Of a stretch of DNA of 64,000 bases, positions 21,176-33,728 are shown piece by piece (positions within the stretch are counted from its first letter, which is position 1; every line of letters begins with the position of its first letter). The DNA is from Myoxocephalus aenaeus. Taxonomy: Eukaryota > Chordata > Actinopteri > Perciformes > Cottidae. The DNA is taken from positions 1,619,001 through 1,683,000 of the forward strand of contig JBAMJR010000102.1 in assembly GCA_038501785.1 (NCBI GenBank), given 5' to 3'. The position numbers and the translations under genes were made by a program. The notes under the pieces are model-generated. The model ran no database searches. It saw only the letters and a list, made by a program, of their open reading frames with translations, and was not told where the DNA came from.

Positions 21176-23650
21176 ACAGGAGAATAACTACTCACACGAG
21201 TGTGGGACAAAGTGTGAGAGAATATTGGTTCATAGATATTTCTCTCTGCAAGTTAATCAGATCCTCGTCATATGTTGAATAATTGGTGGATGAAAATAGA
21301 AATGTTCTTAACGATTTGGAGAAAGTATATTTTTTGGAGACTGGGTTCAATTAAGTGTGGCGAGAATATATGCAGGCTCACGCTTGTAAATAGAAATAAA
21401 AGGAAACAAGTTTATTGAATTCTTTATCGGTCAATGCTTTGTGCTGTTTATTGCTCATAACTAATAAGGAACAGAACAGACAAGGAAATAGTTGCATACT
21501 GTGAGCAGCATTGCAACTATGCAATCACCCAGGACAAAACTAAAAAAGACTCTCTAGACAAATAGCAGCAATCAGGATGGATGCCATCTCTTGGCATTAC
21601 TTTAAATGCCAGCAGCAGACAAGATACTCATTAGGAAGATGATGATGGAGGGGAGTGTTCAGATGGACTAGTGGTGGAAAAACACAACGGTCGACAGAAC
21701 AATGGGCCTAAATTGAGAGGGACGATTAGCATCGTATTCAATGTCATTCACTTTGTTTTGTTTTGAAAACATGACAAGGACGAGGAATTATGAATTTTCC
21801 GTCCCGTTTTGAGAACGGTTCGGCGTACATCAAACCACAGCTGAATGAAAGCGAACGATGTGACAGCGAGCTACATTTGCTTTGCTGACACCTTTTGTTT
21901 TTGTAATTGGCTGCACGTTACATTTTGAGATGTTCTATCATTGTGAATTTGTGTAAACTTGGCAAATTATTTCAAACTTCAGACACAATCCTGCAAACGA
22001 TGCTTGTCAGTAATTCTGATGGAGCGAATAGACAGATGCTACTTCAAGAAAAGAGGATTTGTTGTGTACAAATCTCAGTGAATTCAATGTGCCAGAGTGC
22101 ATTGCACAGTTCTCTAAACAGAGATATGATGTACGGTAGTGGTCGCTGGGACTTTACAGCCTTCCCCTACATTCCATCAAAATGAAAAAAAAAGTGAAAT
22201 TGCACAAAATAGACCCACTGGTCGCCTCATCTTTAAATCTAAGTCCTTGCTTGCTGTCTTAAACGATTACAGAGAAATGACAACACGCATGGGGATTTAC
22301 AGGCGTACGGCCTGACCCCTCATCCATTTTACCTACCACTGGGACCCATTGTGACCCTAAAATTGCCAATATTGAAGCTCAGTGGGGTGAGAAAGACTGG
22401 AGGAAGGTGGGGGGCTGAGGACCAGACAGCTACAGCTGTGCTCTGCTCTTGCCTCGCAGAGACAGAAGAAATGGGGGAAAAAAATCATAATCTCACGCTG
22501 TCTGATGCGAGCTTAAATGCTCTATTGCTTTGCCGATCACGTTGCGCTCCCATCATCTTTCCCTGGCGTCTCCAAGACAAATCTGGGCCGCTGCCATGCA
22601 CACACACGCAAAACCACTATGCACGGCAACAACAGCAGCTGAGGCGTGATGAACGACGCTCTCGTCCCAACGGGTCCCTGTCGATGCATGTTCAAGTGGA
22701 TGGGATTGAATTTAACCATAGAAATGACAGGCCATTCTTTTTTGGGGCACGGGGCAGGCTACATGAATGGTTTGTGGCGACGAGGGGCCGGGTGATTGAT
22801 GCCCCATGAGGAAGAGCCAGCAAATCTATGGAGAAAGACGAGGGAAAACCGCCCCGTGTCATAAATGTGAGTGTCTGGAGAATCCTCGGGTTGTGGTACT
22901 TTTTCTGAACCTATGGCATTCCTTATCCTCTTTACCACCTGATCCATGTTTGAAGGAGCTTACACCTCTCCTCATCCAACTAAAATGGTGCTATTTATCA
23001 CAGTCTGACATTTCTGTCATCAGTGGCCGACGATGTTGGTGGATGAGCTACTCAAGTAAAGCTCCAGAGACCTGCGGTGCAAGACGCAGCTTCTTTTGTC
23101 TGCTGAAGTAAAATGCCGTATCCATATGCACTTTTAATTTTGTTTCAATTAAACCTGCCTCCTTTGCTGTTGCTCTGCCCGTCAAGCTTTCTGTTCTTTC
23201 ATGGGAGGCTAAATATCCAGTTTACAATAATGCTCTAATACTCAAAATCCTTGTTTTCTATCTGTAGCTATAGCTGTTTCTGTAGCGAGCTAATTAAGCT
23301 AACGTTAGCTAGTAGTTTTATGCGCTATAGATGACATAGAGGCCGAGGCTGCACTCGTTCCAGGCAACATGTTTGGCGCGGGGTTGCTGAATTGTGAACT
23401 TCCCCAAATTTAATATGAATATAATTTAAGTTTGTTTATAATTTTATAATTTGTAATGCTGGGAAGGTTTAGTAGCCTCCCGTTAGCCAGATATGCTATT
23501 GTTTGCAGAGCAGACAAACACTGTTAAATATATTGCTATACTTTTGGATTTGTATTTTTGTTTTTGGACAGACAGCACACTCCAAACTAACTATATAAGG
23601 AGTTTTGTTCCTCCTTTAGCAACATGCACACGGCTTCGCATGTGGAGAGG
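21176..23650. other. unique-looking non-coding DNA
   Basis: The 152-codon plus ORF at 22351-22809 and the 101-codon ORF at 22806-23111 show no recognisable domains, signal peptides or repeats, and look like chance ORFs. Nothing else seen. Confidence 0.4.
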
Positions 23651-23652
23651 GG

Positions 23653-23790
23653 ATTAGATAAGATAAGGTAAGATAAGCCTGTATTGATCCCCAGAGGAAG
23701 AATTCAGGGTTTGCAGCAGCACAGAGACAGAAATAGGTAACGATAGAGGAGTTAAAAGTACATAAATAAATAAATGAATACATAAATAAC
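23653..23790 (-). mobile_element. LINE 3' tail, minus strand
   Basis: Begins AGATAAGATAAGGTAAGATA followed by TGTATTGATCCCCAGAGGAA. Read on the minus strand this is the GGGGATCAATA end with TTATC units that terminates many fish CR1/L2-like LINEs. The 5' part is missing. Confidence 0.65.
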
Positions 23791-24023
23791 TAACTACACG
23801 AATGAATACTTAATCAGATGTATATATTACTAGAATAACATTGGAAGTAAAAATAGACATTTTACGAGACACCATCTTGCGATGAATTCTTCGACAGCTA
23901 AATATGAACATGTTTAATGTAAATAAGGGGTTTTTAACGCTGGTTCTCTCTCTGCACTCCTAATGAACTCCATTAGTCAGCATTTGTTCACATGTGTGAA
24001 CACTCAAAAACAACTCAGACACC

Positions 24024-24190
24024 TCTGGGTGGCTGTGGTTTAGGGGGGCGAGAGGGTCAACCTTCAGTCTCAAGGTTGGTGGTTTAATTCCTCGCTCCGA
24101 CTGTCCGCATGAAAGTGTCTTTCAACAAGAAACTGATCCCCAAGTTGTGGAAAATAAGGTCGTACTCAGACTAACCTCCTCAGGAGGAGG
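24024..24190 (+). mobile_element. tRNA-derived SINE
   Basis: The head has a degenerate A box (GGCTGTGGTTTAGGGG, about 24031-24046) and a B box (GGTTTAATTCC, 24081-24091), about 40 bp apart as in tRNA promoters. The following GCTCCGACTGTCCGCATGAA and CCCCAAGTTG stretches match, from memory, the body of a common fish tRNA-SINE. The B box is mutated relative to GGTTCGANTCC, so transcription is doubtful. Confidence 0.75.
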
Positions 24191-24544
24191 GAGGCTGCTT
24201 TGCCAATGTATTTTGAGTCACATGCTGGGAACCATGGCCATGGTAACGCTACCAAGACCTGGTGCACATGGAGTAGTTTAGTCCGAAGAAGAAACTACCG
24301 CACTTTTTTTTAAATCGTCACCTTCCTAAAATAATGGCCTACGTCATTTTTTTATAAAAATAATGTTCTTGCCTAAATCATCTCCTCATGATACTGGCCT
24401 CCTCTGGTAAAATCTCCTCCATCCTCAGTTGAACAGATCATGTGATTCTACCCCTGTAGTATAACAGCCATGTCAAGAGTGTGACTTTATTTTGCCAAAA
24501 GTCAAAAGACAATCTGATTTAGGCAAATTTACAAGCTTTTTAAT

Positions 24545-24605
24545 AATGCATTTTGAAGCTAGCATTTAAGCTAGCATTTAAGCTAGCAATTTAGTTAGCA
24601 TTTTG
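24545..24605. repeat. 12-bp tandem repeat (GCTAGCATTTAA)
   Basis: About four units with decay (GAAGCTAGCATTTAAGCTAGC and so on), in AT-rich DNA. Confidence 0.8.
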
Positions 24606-24798
24606 CAAGCATTTTTGTCTCACTCGAACATAATATTAGTAATCAGAACATAATTTGACCGGTATTACAGTATGCTTGTTGTGCAGTGTCTAGAGGCAGC
24701 GTGTGCACCCCTTTTACATTGGTATTAGTTTTTTGTATTTTCTGAAAAACCTGAAAAAATTACTTACACCCTAAAAAATGTGACCAATGGTAACTTAA

Positions 24799-25242
24799 TA
24801 AAATTATGGCAACAAAGTGACAATTAATATAATTAATAAAAATAATTGAATAGATTAATTAAATCTAAACATTATTCAAATGTGTTGGATTTAGTAATAG
24901 AGCGCCAAATTATGAGTTGTATAGACCAAAGATATTTAGTAAATACAAATCAATTTTACAAGGAAAATGATTTATGTTTACTAAGAATATCATCAAAAGT
25001 AATTTACATTTATTGAATATTTGGGTGAAATTGATTTATATTTACTGAATATTTGGGTAAAATTGATTTACATTTATTGAATATTTGGGTGAAACTGATC
25101 TACATTTACTGAATATTTGGGTGAAATTGAGTCATATATATTAATTATCTGGGTGAAATTGAGTTGGATTTACTGAATGACATTAAATATATTACATTCA
25201 ATCTATTCAATAATATTATTTGTCACTTTGTTGCCATAATTT
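24799..25242. repeat. inverted repeat enclosing 32-bp satellite
   Basis: The left arm, about 24799-24855, contains AAATTATGGCAACAAAGTGA; the right arm, about 25196-25242, contains TCACTTTGTTGCCATAATTT. Between them, about 25002-25190, a 32-bp unit with TGAATATTTGGGTGAAATTG occurs roughly five times with substitutions. It resembles a MITE whose core has become a small satellite. Confidence 0.8.
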
Positions 25243-25660
25243 TTCTATGTCTAATTCACTATGCCATCTTGGTGTCACAGTAAACTTAAGTTAAGCCAAC
25301 AGATCATCATACATACAAAGTACTGCAGGTAAACATTTATTTGTGCAAATTTGTTACATCTTCATGTGCAAATTCCTCAATAAAAACACACAATTTGCAA
25401 TCCTAGTGTAGACAGTTGAAACACTATACACAAACAGCTGCTTGTGCCATGGCAGTGATACCATGGCAGTCTCCTTAAATGAGGATGGTTTATATATTGA
25501 ACAACCACCTGCAGCACTAAAACTCAGTTGAAGAGGCAAACTACACTTCTCACAGGGATCGTTCAAAAAATAATAAACTCAAGCATTGGACGAGTTGAAC
25601 TTAACCACAGATGGGAGTTCGAACAGTGACATAACAATGTTTTTGCAAGGGTCCATTCTA

Positions 25661-28364
25661 TTAAGTAAGCAGTTTGTTCTTGAGGCTGTTTACTTTCGGT
25701 GTCAGCTTTGCACAGTCCAGCTCCAGAAGGAGTTTCTGGATACCTGGAATGTGTATCGGAGCTCCTTGGGATAGGTAAGGTTGACTGCCAACCCAACCAA
25801 GCAAGCCCTCGGAATGTTATCCAGAGCAGTCAGAACTTGTATTCCTTCTGAAATGATACCGACATCGTCTGGACCCTCCGCCGTATAGATTTTCATCTTT
25901 TGCATGGCAATGTCCTGTGTCATCAGCATCCTGAAATAGCAAGAAGATTGTGTATTACTGATTGTACAGCCAAAAGATAAGGTCCTAATTGAACATCTAC
26001 CAAACTGCTTCCAACCCTTTGGACAATAAAACCTGTAGCTGTAATAACTGTTGCACATAATGCACATAATGAAATTTCAGAGATGTTTTGCAAAAGGGTT
26101 TCGTTAAAAAGCGTACAATCAGTTCACCAACAAATCAAAACATTTCAAGGACGAGAGATAATGATCTGAACTGAGTCACATTTATAATATCTGTACATTT
26201 AAAAAAAATCCCAATACATATAAGGTAGAAGAGATGAGAAAGAGATCACTTTCTTAATAATTGAACATGTACTTCAACTTACATCATACTCAGTGATCAG
26301 TGATCAGGTGATCAGTGGATTCCCTAAAGTACGCCATCAAACACCGAATGACGGCATCTCTGGTGATGTGGATGCTTGGGTTGCTTGGAGCCTAAAATGA
26401 AAAAAATAAACATTATGAGTAAAGATCATCCACTGATCTAAAACTAGTTGACTTTTATTACTGTTAAAAACCCAAGTCCAGCACAATGAAACACTTCCTG
26501 TCATTAATTCGATAGAACCAGCTGTGACTCCAGGAAGTCAATCACATAAACTCCTACAAAACTTGCTTTTTGTATGATCAAGACATACCATGTTAGTCAG
26601 TGAGCTCTGTGTGGTGATCTTGTAGGCATATTTTGTTAGGACAGAGCCAGACTAGCTGTTATTCCATTTCCAGTTTTACGATAAGGTCATTCAATGTAAA
26701 ACATAAAATAAATGTATGTGCTTATAATCACATATCAATTGCAAGTTGAGGGTTTTGGTGTCCAATCACCAATATAAAAAAGAATCAGTAATCACCACTT
26801 GGTAGTTAGTTATTATGAATGACTTTGAACATTTTAAATTTGAATAATTATGTACTTAATAAAGTGGCAACTGAGTGTATAGAAACTAAAATGTATGCAG
26901 TTAGATCAAACTTTTTTTGAGAGAAAATCAAAGGTAAACATTGCCTCTTGTGGATTTAAGTAATAATCAACTGATATTCCAACTTTTAGATCATAAAATC
27001 TCTAAAATGAAATATTTGCAAACATAATACTCAATGAATGACACCTTGAGCAGGATAGCCTTCAACCTCAGCCCCATGGTTCCGCCCTTGGAGTGGAAGA
27101 GGTTCAGAAGACTGGGAGTGTATTCATCCAGCATGGACATGAACTTTGTCTCGAGGTGCACCGTTGTGATCGTGTGAAACTCATCTTGGATCTGTAACAA
27201 ACAGTGTACACACATTTAGACAACATATACTGTGTGTGGAATTTGGTATCACAGCATATTGTGTATTGAAGTATGGTACATACCTGTTGATGAATTTCAG
27301 TTAAAGATTGTTGATTGTTGGAAAAAATACCTATTAGATTCATACTTTATACAAAGTGATTTACTCTGTTCAGCAGATACACACTGTTGGCAGAATGGCC
27401 TCTACATTTAACTGTATTGTGAGACTAAGCAGACGAAGTATAACAACTCTAGCATTGTAACATAATATGTACAAAGGCAGCTCGGTGTAACGTCAACTAT
27501 CAGCACGAGCGGAGACCACTCATTGAAACTATACTGATAGAGTAAACAGAAACATGGCGATCTGAATCTCCTGCTGCGGCCTCTCAGTACCATGAATGGA
27601 GACTGCAACGGTGAACTTGGGATAGTCAGCACACCTGCCAGAGCGTGCACAAAACACAGTAACAGCCTGGAGCTGAATATAACGTCAGGTTAAAAAAAAA
27701 GAAAGAAAGAGGAAACTGCACTCTTTGTTAATTTGTTTCACTGACTATTCTCCAGAAACATACCTTACCATTAACTGCATGGTCTATCCCGACTGCTTTT
27801 AATTAACAGCATGTTAGGTTAACATTACTTGACAAAACAAAATGCAGTGATATTAATATAACTTGTATGCCTTATTAATAACATTTGGGAGCAAGAATGT
27901 GTGTTCCTACAATTGCATTAACCTTAATGCGCTCTAACTCTAAGTTCTGCTGCATTTTCGCTAGCTAGTTAGGTTAGCTTGTTACGGTGGGGGAGGGGTG
28001 GAAACCACGAAACTCGGTCTGAGCTGGTATCTCAAAAAGGCATAACATATTAGGGATAACATTATAAATGAGGAAAGCCATGAAATTGTGGCATTTTCAG
28101 TCCTTGCCATGTTTTAACGGCTCAAAGACAACGTAGACCGAAAAACAAACACTAACGTTAGCTTATTGAAGACTTAACCTACGTTAGCTAAATAAAGTTA
28201 CAGCACAGTAAAGTTTACATGTTTGGTAACTTATCAGTAGGGCAAAACAATGTTCAACTGCTGCAACAACTTGGTTATAATTTGTTCGTTAACTAACAAT
28301 AATTAAACAGGTCTTACCTTTGGGAAAATGGCAGCCCCTTCAACACGTTGCAGAAGATGTCCAT
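25661..28364 (-). pseudogene. SAMD3-like family gene, C-terminal exons, frame broken
   Basis: Four minus-strand exon candidates with consensus splice sites. (1) 28364-28318: ATG to donor GTAAGA, peptide start MDIFCNVLKGLPFSQ. (2) 27191-27045: after TTTGTTACAG, 49 codons from IQDEFHTI through MLDEYTPSLLNLFHSKGG to LLK, donor GTGTCA. (3) 26391-26283: after CATTTTAG, APSNPSIHITRDAVIRCLMA, donor GTAAGT. (4) 25930-25661: after GCTATTTCAG, with MKIYTAEGPDDVGIISEG, YPKELRYTF, and LELDCAKL to stop. From memory, this is the C-terminal region of the multicopy fish family annotated as sterile alpha motif domain-containing protein 3-like. Exon 2 to 3 phases fit. Breaks: a 7-bp tandem duplication (ATCACTG) giving a TGA in exon 3, a +1 indel early in exon 4, and a -1 indel after YTFQV. 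No SAM domain or N-terminal part was found. Biochemical function is unknown to me. Confidence 0.72.
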
Positions 28365-28684
28365 GTGGCGCAGAAGGCGGAAGTGGAAGTTGATTAAAAA
28401 CAAAGACCTCCAAATAAGTCAAATTCATTGATTTTCTGCATCTTTGACTTTACTGATGAAATTTAATTAAAGTCTACTCAGTGATTCAAAGCTGATTTTA
28501 TTCACACAAAATTAAGTAAAATGTAATTAATAATTAAACAACATTTCTTGAATTCAGCTCAATGTAATTAAAAACAGTACATAGTCTTTTTTATTATGTA
28601 AAAGTTACTATTATTTATTTAGGAGATATTAATTAATGCAAATCCCAGTTTTTACAGTGTAGGCCATTATTTTAGGAAGGTGAC

Positions 28685-29714
28685 AATATGGAACAAACCA
28701 CAAATTAAATGGCTGTCTACAACACATGGCAATGCTAGGATTTTTATTGAACCAAATACCACAGGAATGTGGCTAAATCTTATCCATCTTATTCTCACTG
28801 GAAACTACCCATAATCCAAAGCGGTAGGTCTGGGCTCCAGAGGATCTATAGTGTGAAGAGAAAGAGGACTAAGCCAAAGGAAAGGAAAATAAATACTCTT
28901 TCACATAACCTGACAATTTGAAGTCCCCTTTTTTTTTGTCCACTTGAAGAGGACTGCGTTTGGTTCGTTGAAAAGGGGCCGAAGGCTATAGGTGAAAACA
29001 CCCAAAATGTATGTTAATCTTTGAAATCTGGAGATTAGCCAATAGTGTACCTTGGTTAAAGACTCCAAATGTTACACAAGCAGAAGAGCCCATCGTTGCA
29101 AAAACCTGTCTTAACGTGTAACCCTCCTCATCACTGAAAACAATTACAAGTGGACCTGGCATCCCAGCGTAGGGACTCCAGCTCACGAGGAAATGCTGAA
29201 GCCTGCAGAACAATGGAGGGGTTAAGAGGGTGAGACCCCAGGAAGGATTAGGACCATGTTTTCCACTATCTTCACTCCTGCAGGCATCTCCGCAGTCCTC
29301 TCTTGGGCATCGCAGCTTGGCTCCATCTTCTTATCCACTAAAGTCCTGCAAGCAGCAAAAACATTCTGGGTTCCAGTCTCCAAATCAGCCGGAGTAACCG
29401 ACGAAGAGGCCCGACGTCCCCAAAGTGTATTCCGCCCACAGCCACCCTCCCTCACATGCATACTATATACAAAGAGCGAGGGATTCTTGCTAATTCGCTA
29501 ACATCATTGTACTGAAGAAGAATGCAATTAAAACTGCTCTTGATAATTAACCCAGATCCATCTCCAACCACATCTCTGCTGATTATATAAACGGCCATTA
29601 CCAGGGAGCTATGAATATTCATCAGTCGTGAGTGGTCTTAAGATGGTAGTCATTTTATCTTTTTGGGTGGGTGGAAATGAGTACGGGGGGGGGGGGGGGG
29701 GGGGGGTTCTGTGT

Positions 29715-29745
<31 letters not shown>

Positions 29746-32685
29746 ACTGATAACCACACAGTTGGGGAGAATGTAATCCATGACTGCAGCTTAAAAGCGA
29801 TTTTGTTGTTAAGTTGCCCATTCCGTTATCGACTTGATTGTCGGTTCTGTTTGATGTCTTAAGTGTTTGCCGTAGCAACAGTTAAGTATTAAATTAAATT
29901 ACATTTATGTTAATTAGATTCATGCTTATTTGCTGACGCAAAACAAAAAGCACACGAATACTTTTGCTCGCACGGTGAAACACAATTATCCAGCAGCTGC
30001 TAGACCAAACTATTCAGAATTTCCCCCTGACTTCATGTTTACATATATTATTAACTTTTTGTATCAAACAGGACTCGCACAAAAATCTGTCACGCTCAAA
30101 GTTTAGTTGAGGGAGTTGACAGAAATAGGTTTCAGCACATTATGAATTGGGTTGGGGGGTAATCAGTCCTGTGAGTTGTGACCACATAGTGTCAATGCTG
30201 TGATCTCGCCACAAGACTTCAGCAGCAGCAAACAGAGCAGAACAGAGATGAAAGAGAGCGAGCGAGGGAGCGGGAGAGAGGGAGAGCGAGAGCGATGGGG
30301 AGAAACCTTTCATGATAAAAACTGCCCGCTCACAGTGCGATAAATTGGGAGATGACACAAGTCACAGCACAACAAAAGGGGAGAACATTGGATGGGGACC
30401 CTTCACTGAGAAATTGATGAGATCGAGCCTGAAAGAATTGTCTCTGTGAGCCAACAGTGGGGCTTAGCTCCCAAAACACTCCTGGATTAAGACAACATCC
30501 CACTGGAGGTGGACTTGGCATGAGCCCATTAGTCCCTCACCATTCCTCTGACACTCTCTCTCCCTTCTTCAAAGCTACTAATGCCATGTCTCATACACAT
30601 TGCTCTTTTATTGTGCAAAGAGAATAAACACAACCACAGCCCATCCCACCCCCGACATAGTTGCACAAATTCAAGGATCAGGTATTTGTCTGAATGCAGG
30701 ATTTGTCGCCGGCGTGATCCCGCCGCCTTCGCTCAACATCTGAGGAGAGAATTGGCATATTGGAGCAGCTCATCGCACAGATTCAGCACTCCCCATCTGA
30801 TAACACGGTGCGTCTGAGATCAGTAGCCTCCTCCAGCAGCTCAGAGCAGGCGCTGAAACTTGAAGACTTTATGCTGTGTGCACATGCCCTTTCTTTTGAT
30901 TTCCTTTTATCCATCAGAAACAATTTCTGTACACAGGAAATCAAAACCACGCTATCAAAGAGTGACATTTCCTTCAGCATTTCCTGTGCCCTATCATCCT
31001 AATGGCATGCTGATCCACCTGCCTTCCAGCTACTCACTAAACTGGGATGACGGCTGCAACCGCGACCAGTGTTGCAAAACAATTACCGTTAGCTCAGAGT
31101 GACATTCAGTCATTCAGCGTCGTGAGCATCATGCATTTTTGTAAATTAAAGAACAAAAGGCCTTTTAAAAGGCAATTAGTAACAAAGCACAATACCGAAC
31201 GCTAGTCTTGTTTTAAACTCCCTCGACACACTAATTCTTCAATCCAGTCATTTGTCAGATTCAACATTAAGTGAACGAATACAGTAAAAGCCCTGCATGC
31301 TGACTCGTTCAGTTTAAAGCAGAGCCCCAATGATGCTAGCCTGTCTGTCAGCACGGATCTGGACTGATTCACAGCTGAACAAACTTAACACCTCAGCTAA
31401 ATAGGGTCTCGACCTGCCGCTGCAGACTCGCCATCGAGCCTAATCAGTTGTCTCATGTGCAAACCGCAAACAGGTTCAATGCTCGCTGACCGATGGACAG
31501 AGTTTATTCGTTAAGTGAACCACTGACCCACTTAAGGAATAAATCTCTCACATTTTTACTGTGACTGTCGACCTGAGAGCCATTAAAGTCTCTTTGATAC
31601 GGTGAGTTACTCGACACTTAACCAGCTGAACACACACATCACTCATATCTGCACTGTTTCCTTTGCTCTGTTTGATCAATCTGCTTAAGCTTGTGTTTAG
31701 TCTGAGTATACATGTGGATTTAGCATCTGGGCTAATTCTGAGGCTAACGCGGATGAGCTAAAAGGAGCTGGACAAAGTGTAAAGTTGCTCTCTCGCCATT
31801 CATGTCCATGTTATGAGGGATTTACAGAGATTATGTTAAATGTGATTGTGATGTGATTGTTGTTGAACACTGATAATTTAACAAGCTAGCGTCTTAGCAC
31901 AGAAGCAGATATCAACAAATCCGCATCTGCATCATCCAAATACATCAGACTGTATTTACAACTCAAGCCGGGATCGCAACTTCAACAAAGAAACAAATAT
32001 GTCCGACTGGCTCCACACAAATGATGCAAAGTCTCCTTGAATAATCCTACTTGATGTCTTGCTGCTGAAATAAAAATGTATTTCAGTCAGTGTGCAGTAG
32101 ATTAAATAAAGTGATTGAACATGCAGATAAAGAATATCATCGCTGTCGGGCTGAAACATGAGATCCTTGCACGTGTCATTTTATTAATATTTTACCAAAG
32201 TCAAGCTCAAATGGGTTTACGGCTGTTAGACACTGCAGTGCATGTTGGGATATGTGTTTTGTTCATCATCACCATCTCCTTCTAGTACTTTTCATTGGGT
32301 AGATATTTGAGTGACCAATAGCATTGATGTATGCAACAACAACAACAAAAAGGACGCCGACAACATGTATTATAGCGTTGAAGAATGAATCTTTTTCTTT
32401 TGTTTTGATGTCCTGGTGAGATGAGAATGTTCTGAGATTCATGCTGTGATCTTCCTCTTGTGTCATTTTGTGATGAAAACAGTTCAGAGCTTGTTTCTAG
32501 TAATAGGAAGTAAAAAAAAACCCGCAAATGAGCATTCACCAAAAGTACAGCAATGAGTGTTTCCAAAAACTAATTTTCTTCTCTCATTTTCAATATTGAA
32601 GAAAACTGTTCCCAAATCTTCTGAACAAAAGAACACCATTGCTTTCAGCGATAGTTGTCATGTTTTTAAGGTTAGATTATCATCA

Positions 32686-32688
<3 letters not shown>
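28685..32688. other. unique-looking non-coding DNA
   Basis: Contains the G-run/GT block (29685-29745) and a purine-rich, AG-dense run at about 30245-30305. Small ORFs throughout have no recognised domain. Nothing else supported. Confidence 0.4.
29685..29745. repeat. poly(G)22 followed by (GT)n
   Basis: Twenty-two G (29685-29706), then a GT array interrupted once by CT. Confidence 0.92.

Positions 32689-32750
<62 letters not shown>
32689..32750. repeat. (TG)31 microsatellite
   Basis: Uninterrupted TG array. Confidence 0.97.
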
Positions 32751-32751
<1 letters not shown>

Positions 32752-33351
32752 CACCTAGCATGCTTATATTAGTGTTCATGTGCGCTTGGCGTGTGTGCAA
32801 GCATACACTCCCATGTTTTACTATAAATGTCACGGTCTTGCAATGATGTGTTGACTTATGATGACGCTCTCTGCTCTCATTCACACACACTTCAGTGTGT
32901 GAACCTCTCTGAGAGCCACGCCGTTCCCTTCAAACCAGGTTTTTCGTTGAACCACCCAAGAATCCAAGGATCTGGATCTGGAATCATTTTGAAACCCAGT
33001 GGAGCGTCGGATTCACAGCTGTGTGCAGAGAGGAGCTGTCAAGAGGTCAATGTTTCACCCACATCATGTAGTCTCACACAGACTATGAACAGAACACCAT
33101 CTGGAGCAGGAAAAAAATAATAAAAAACTGGTTTAGCCTGGAGAGTTTATTTAGCTTCACTATGAAATTGCTCTAATTATGGTTATTGTAGAAAATGGGT
33201 AATTTCCACACTAAAACAATCCCATAAATACTTGATTCAGACTTCTTGTTGAATGTAACGTTTAGCTTATGCATCTCAACTTTACGTTTCCAAATTACTA
33301 TTGTGAATCTTTACAGTCACCTGATATCTAAAACATGAAACTCTGCACAGG

Positions 33352-33689
33352 TACCGTAACCGTCGGGTTACGAGCCGCTACTACCTTCGGTCAGTGTCCC
33401 CGTTAGCTCCCCGTTGTAGCCAGCTGGGGCTCCTGCTAGCGCTCCGTTACTTCCCCGCTAACCTCCGCTAGCGTTCCGCTAACTTCCGCTAGCTCCCCGA
33501 AAACCACCGAAGGTAGCGGGACCAGGCTTGACACCCGACTTGGGCAGAGGGGACGCGGGCAGTAGCAGCAGCAGCGCTAGCTAGCGCTGCTACTAGCTTG
33601 CGCTGCTACTAGCTTGCGCTGCTACTAACTTGCTACAGCGGGGACACTGACCGGCCAGAGGAGCGGCTTGTAACCCGACTTTTACGGTA
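33352..33689. mobile_element. foldback element, copy 4
   Basis: Left end TACCGTAACCGTCGGGTTAC, right end GTAACCCGACTTTTACGGTA: inverted repeats of about 48 bp with a few mismatches, both flanked by TA. The interior includes three GCGCTGCTACTAGCTT units. It is the clearest copy for defining the family ends. Confidence 0.82.
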
Positions 33690-33728
33690 CATATTTAAAG
33701 GCACACCTTTCTGAAGTACTGTACAGGT

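Larger units (their letters stand above)
24317..28684. mobile_element. 4.4-kb segment bounded by 26-bp inverted repeats, carrying SAMD3-like exons
   Basis: Bases 24317-24342 and 28659-28684 are perfect 26-bp reverse complements (GTCACCTTCCTAAAATAATG plus GGCCTAC). Just inside the right repeat, on the minus strand, is TACACTGTAAAAACTG; a related TTACACCCTAAAAAATG occurs at 24764-24780. There may thus be an inner element (about 24764-28658) inside an outer one. The inside holds an inverted-repeat/satellite block (24799-25242) and minus-strand exons (25661-28364). No transposase was seen. A target duplication is not evident. Inverted repeats are seen directly; the mobile nature is inferred. Confidence 0.6.

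Noticed and set aside
22351..22809. 152-codon plus ORF
   Set aside because: No recognisable domain, signal or homologue known to me, and no supporting neighbours. This length is expected by chance in 64 kb.
24081..24091. Genuine tRNA gene
   Set aside because: The A and B boxes are degenerate and no cloverleaf can be drawn; SINE body sequence follows, so it is a SINE head.
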